Positions 62,985-64,000 of a stretch of 64,000 bases of DNA are shown one piece after another. The notes under the pieces were generated by a model. It saw nothing but the letters and a program-made list of their open reading frames with translations, was not told where the DNA came from and did no database searches. Source of the DNA: Actinomadura luzonensis (GTDB lineage Bacteria > Actinomycetota > Actinomycetes > Streptosporangiales > Streptosporangiaceae); NCBI RefSeq assembly GCF_022664455.2, contig NZ_JAKRKC020000001.1, positions 5,771,001 to 5,835,000 on the forward strand. Direction: 5' to 3'. The position numbers and the translations under genes are program-made. Every line of letters begins with the position of its first letter. Position 1 is the stretch's first letter.

Positions 62985-63068
62985 ACGCTACGCACGCTAC
63001 TCCTGAATCGCCGGCCTGCCACTGCGCCGCCGTCAGGGCCGCGGGCAGGGCCGCGGTCAGGCTAGGGG

Positions 63069-63737
63069 TCAGGCGGGGGCGACCGGCTTGATGGGGGTGC
63101 GGCCGCGGCCGAGCAGCCAGAGCATCGCGCCCAGCGCCGCCACCTGCAACGGCCAGCCCATGACGATCTTGGCGAAGCCGAGCGCCGCCACGGCCTCGTC
63201 ACCGCCGCCGAACAGGTAGACCGGCCCCTGCACCGCGACCCGCACCGCGCACGGCAGCATGAGCAGCCAGGTGAGCCGCATGCACAGCCGGACGATGCCC
63301 TGGTCCTTGTGCCACCCGGTGGGGTCGCCGGTGACCGAGCCGATCAGGAAGCCCACCACCGGCCACCGGGCGACGATCGAGACGAGCATGCCCACCATGT
63401 AGGCGGCGTTCCACAGGATGCCGGGCAGGAAGTAATCTTTCGCGTCGCCGGTGCGGCTGGCGAAGAACGCGCCGATCGCGATGCCGATCAGGCTGTTGAT
63501 GACGAACTGCGGCGTGGACCGCTGCACGACCCTGGCCACCAGCAGCAGCACCGACAGCGAGATGCTGACGATGAGCGCGGTCTTCAGCTCCTCGGTGGCG
63601 ATCCAGCACACCGTGAAGGCGATCGTCGGGACCGCCGCCTCGATGATGCCGCGCACCCCGCCGAAGGCCTTGGCGAGCTGCGCCCGCACCGCCGCCTCGA
63701 CCGTGTCGTGGGCGACCTCTTCCGCCTCAGCACTCAC
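63069..63737 (-). CDS. DUF3159 integral membrane protein
   Basis: A 222-residue membrane protein. The acidic N-terminus (SAEAEEVAHDTVEAAVRAQLA) is followed by about five to six hydrophobic segments, with FVINSLIGIAIGAFFASRTG and the conserved DYFLPGILWNAAYM in the middle. This is the DUF3159 family (Rv2693c in M. tuberculosis). Function unknown. GTG start four bases after the OB-fold gene stop, so the two are co-transcribed, as in mycobacteria. Confidence 0.9.
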   Translation of the reverse strand: MSAEAEEVAHDTVEAAVRAQLAKAFGGVRGIIEAAVPTIAFTVCWIATEELKTALIVSISLSVLLLVARVVQRSTPQFVINSLIGIAIGAFFASRTGDAKDYFLPGILWNAAYMVGMLVSIVARWPVVGFLIGSVTGDPTGWHKDQGIVRLCMRLTWLLMLPCAVRVAVQGPVYLFGGGDEAVAALGFAKIVMGWPLQVAALGAMLWLLGRGRTPIKPVAPA

Positions 63738-63741
63738 CTGA

Positions 63742-64000
63742 TCAACTCCCTGGCCGGAGCTCGTAACGCGGATTGAACATCACCTTGCGGCCGTCCTGCA
63801 TGCTGACCAGCCCTTCCGCCTTGACCGTGCGGCCGGGCTCGATGCCGGCGATCTTCCGGCGGCCGAGCCAGACGAGGTCGATCACGTCGGACCCGTCGTA
63901 GAGCTCGGCCTCCAGGGCGGGGGCTCCGCCTCGCGGGCGCAACGTCACGGTACGTAGCGTACCGGCAACGCAGAAGCGCCGGCGCCCGCCGCATGACACG
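63742..64000 (-). CDS. OB-fold nucleic-acid-binding protein (5' end beyond the window)
   Basis: About 86 C-terminal residues of an OB-fold protein: RRRFCVAGTLRTVTLRPRGG, LEAELYDGSDVIDLVWLGRRKIAGIEPGR, and KVMFNPRYELRPGS at the end. This matches the Rv2694c-type OB-fold proteins that sit beside DUF3159 genes. A GTG at 63999 is in frame, but relatives are longer at the N-terminus, so the true start probably lies outside the window. Nucleic-acid binding is inferred from the fold. Confidence 0.85.
   Translation of the reverse strand, partial: VSCGGRRRFCVAGTLRTVTLRPRGGAPALEAELYDGSDVIDLVWLGRRKIAGIEPGRTVKAEGLVSMQDGRKVMFNPRYELRPGS

Overview
The window is very GC-rich, uses GTG and TTG starts freely, and carries many gene families typical of filamentous actinobacteria: a DUF6879 protein, an F420-type oxidoreductase, CeoBC/DUF3159/OB-fold synteny, a subtilisin-inhibitor family protein, a CebR operator and a secreted RHS protein. 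The best inference is a chromosomal segment of a soil actinomycete, probably of the Streptosporangiales (Nonomuraea-like). The exact genus cannot be fixed from this sequence alone. No rRNA, tRNA, CRISPR array, prophage or insertion sequence was seen.

Left part (1-15 kb): the end of a membrane protein, a fadA-fadB beta-oxidation pair, a small secreted subtilisin-inhibitor family protein, an amino-acid permease, a DedA protein and dxs. Next come three tandem genes for secreted neutral zinc metallopeptidases, the middle one broken by an in-frame amber codon. A fourth copy lies at 26.3 kb. A xylose/ribose-type sugar ABC operon with its own ROK repressor follows, and its promoter region carries a repeated operator-like element.

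Middle part (15-33 kb): an 8.7-kb gene for a secreted RHS/YD-repeat polymorphic toxin (two DNRLRE domains, RHS core, Hint autoprocessing domain, C-terminal nuclease-like domain). A pentapeptide-repeat gene lies directly downstream and is the only candidate immunity gene. After it come a TauE/SafE exporter, a TetR-controlled DrrAB-type drug exporter with a clear operator, aconitase and a membrane hydrolase.

Right part (33-64 kb): a PadR/DUF1707 pair, a DUF6879 gene, and a peptide-type ABC operon ending in a GH2 beta-mannosidase. This operon is preceded by a perfect CebR palindrome, which argues that it imports beta-linked oligosaccharides rather than peptides. Then a CAP-domain secreted protein, a Mug glycosylase, a sugar porter, the Pnkp-Hen1 RNA-repair operon, an LLM oxidoreductase, a chitinase-like protein that has lost its catalytic motif, and a two-kinase/one-regulator system in which the second kinase has Asn in place of the phospho-accepting His. 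The window ends in the conserved potassium region (two TrkA/RCK proteins divergent from a KimA-like permease), an RNA m5U methyltransferase, DUF3159 and an OB-fold protein cut by the window edge.

The observations most worth follow-up are the RHS toxin with its possible pentapeptide immunity partner, the CebR-box ABC/mannosidase operon, the His-less kinase, the amber-interrupted metallopeptidase in a four-copy family, and an unexplained long intergenic hairpin at 33.2 kb.
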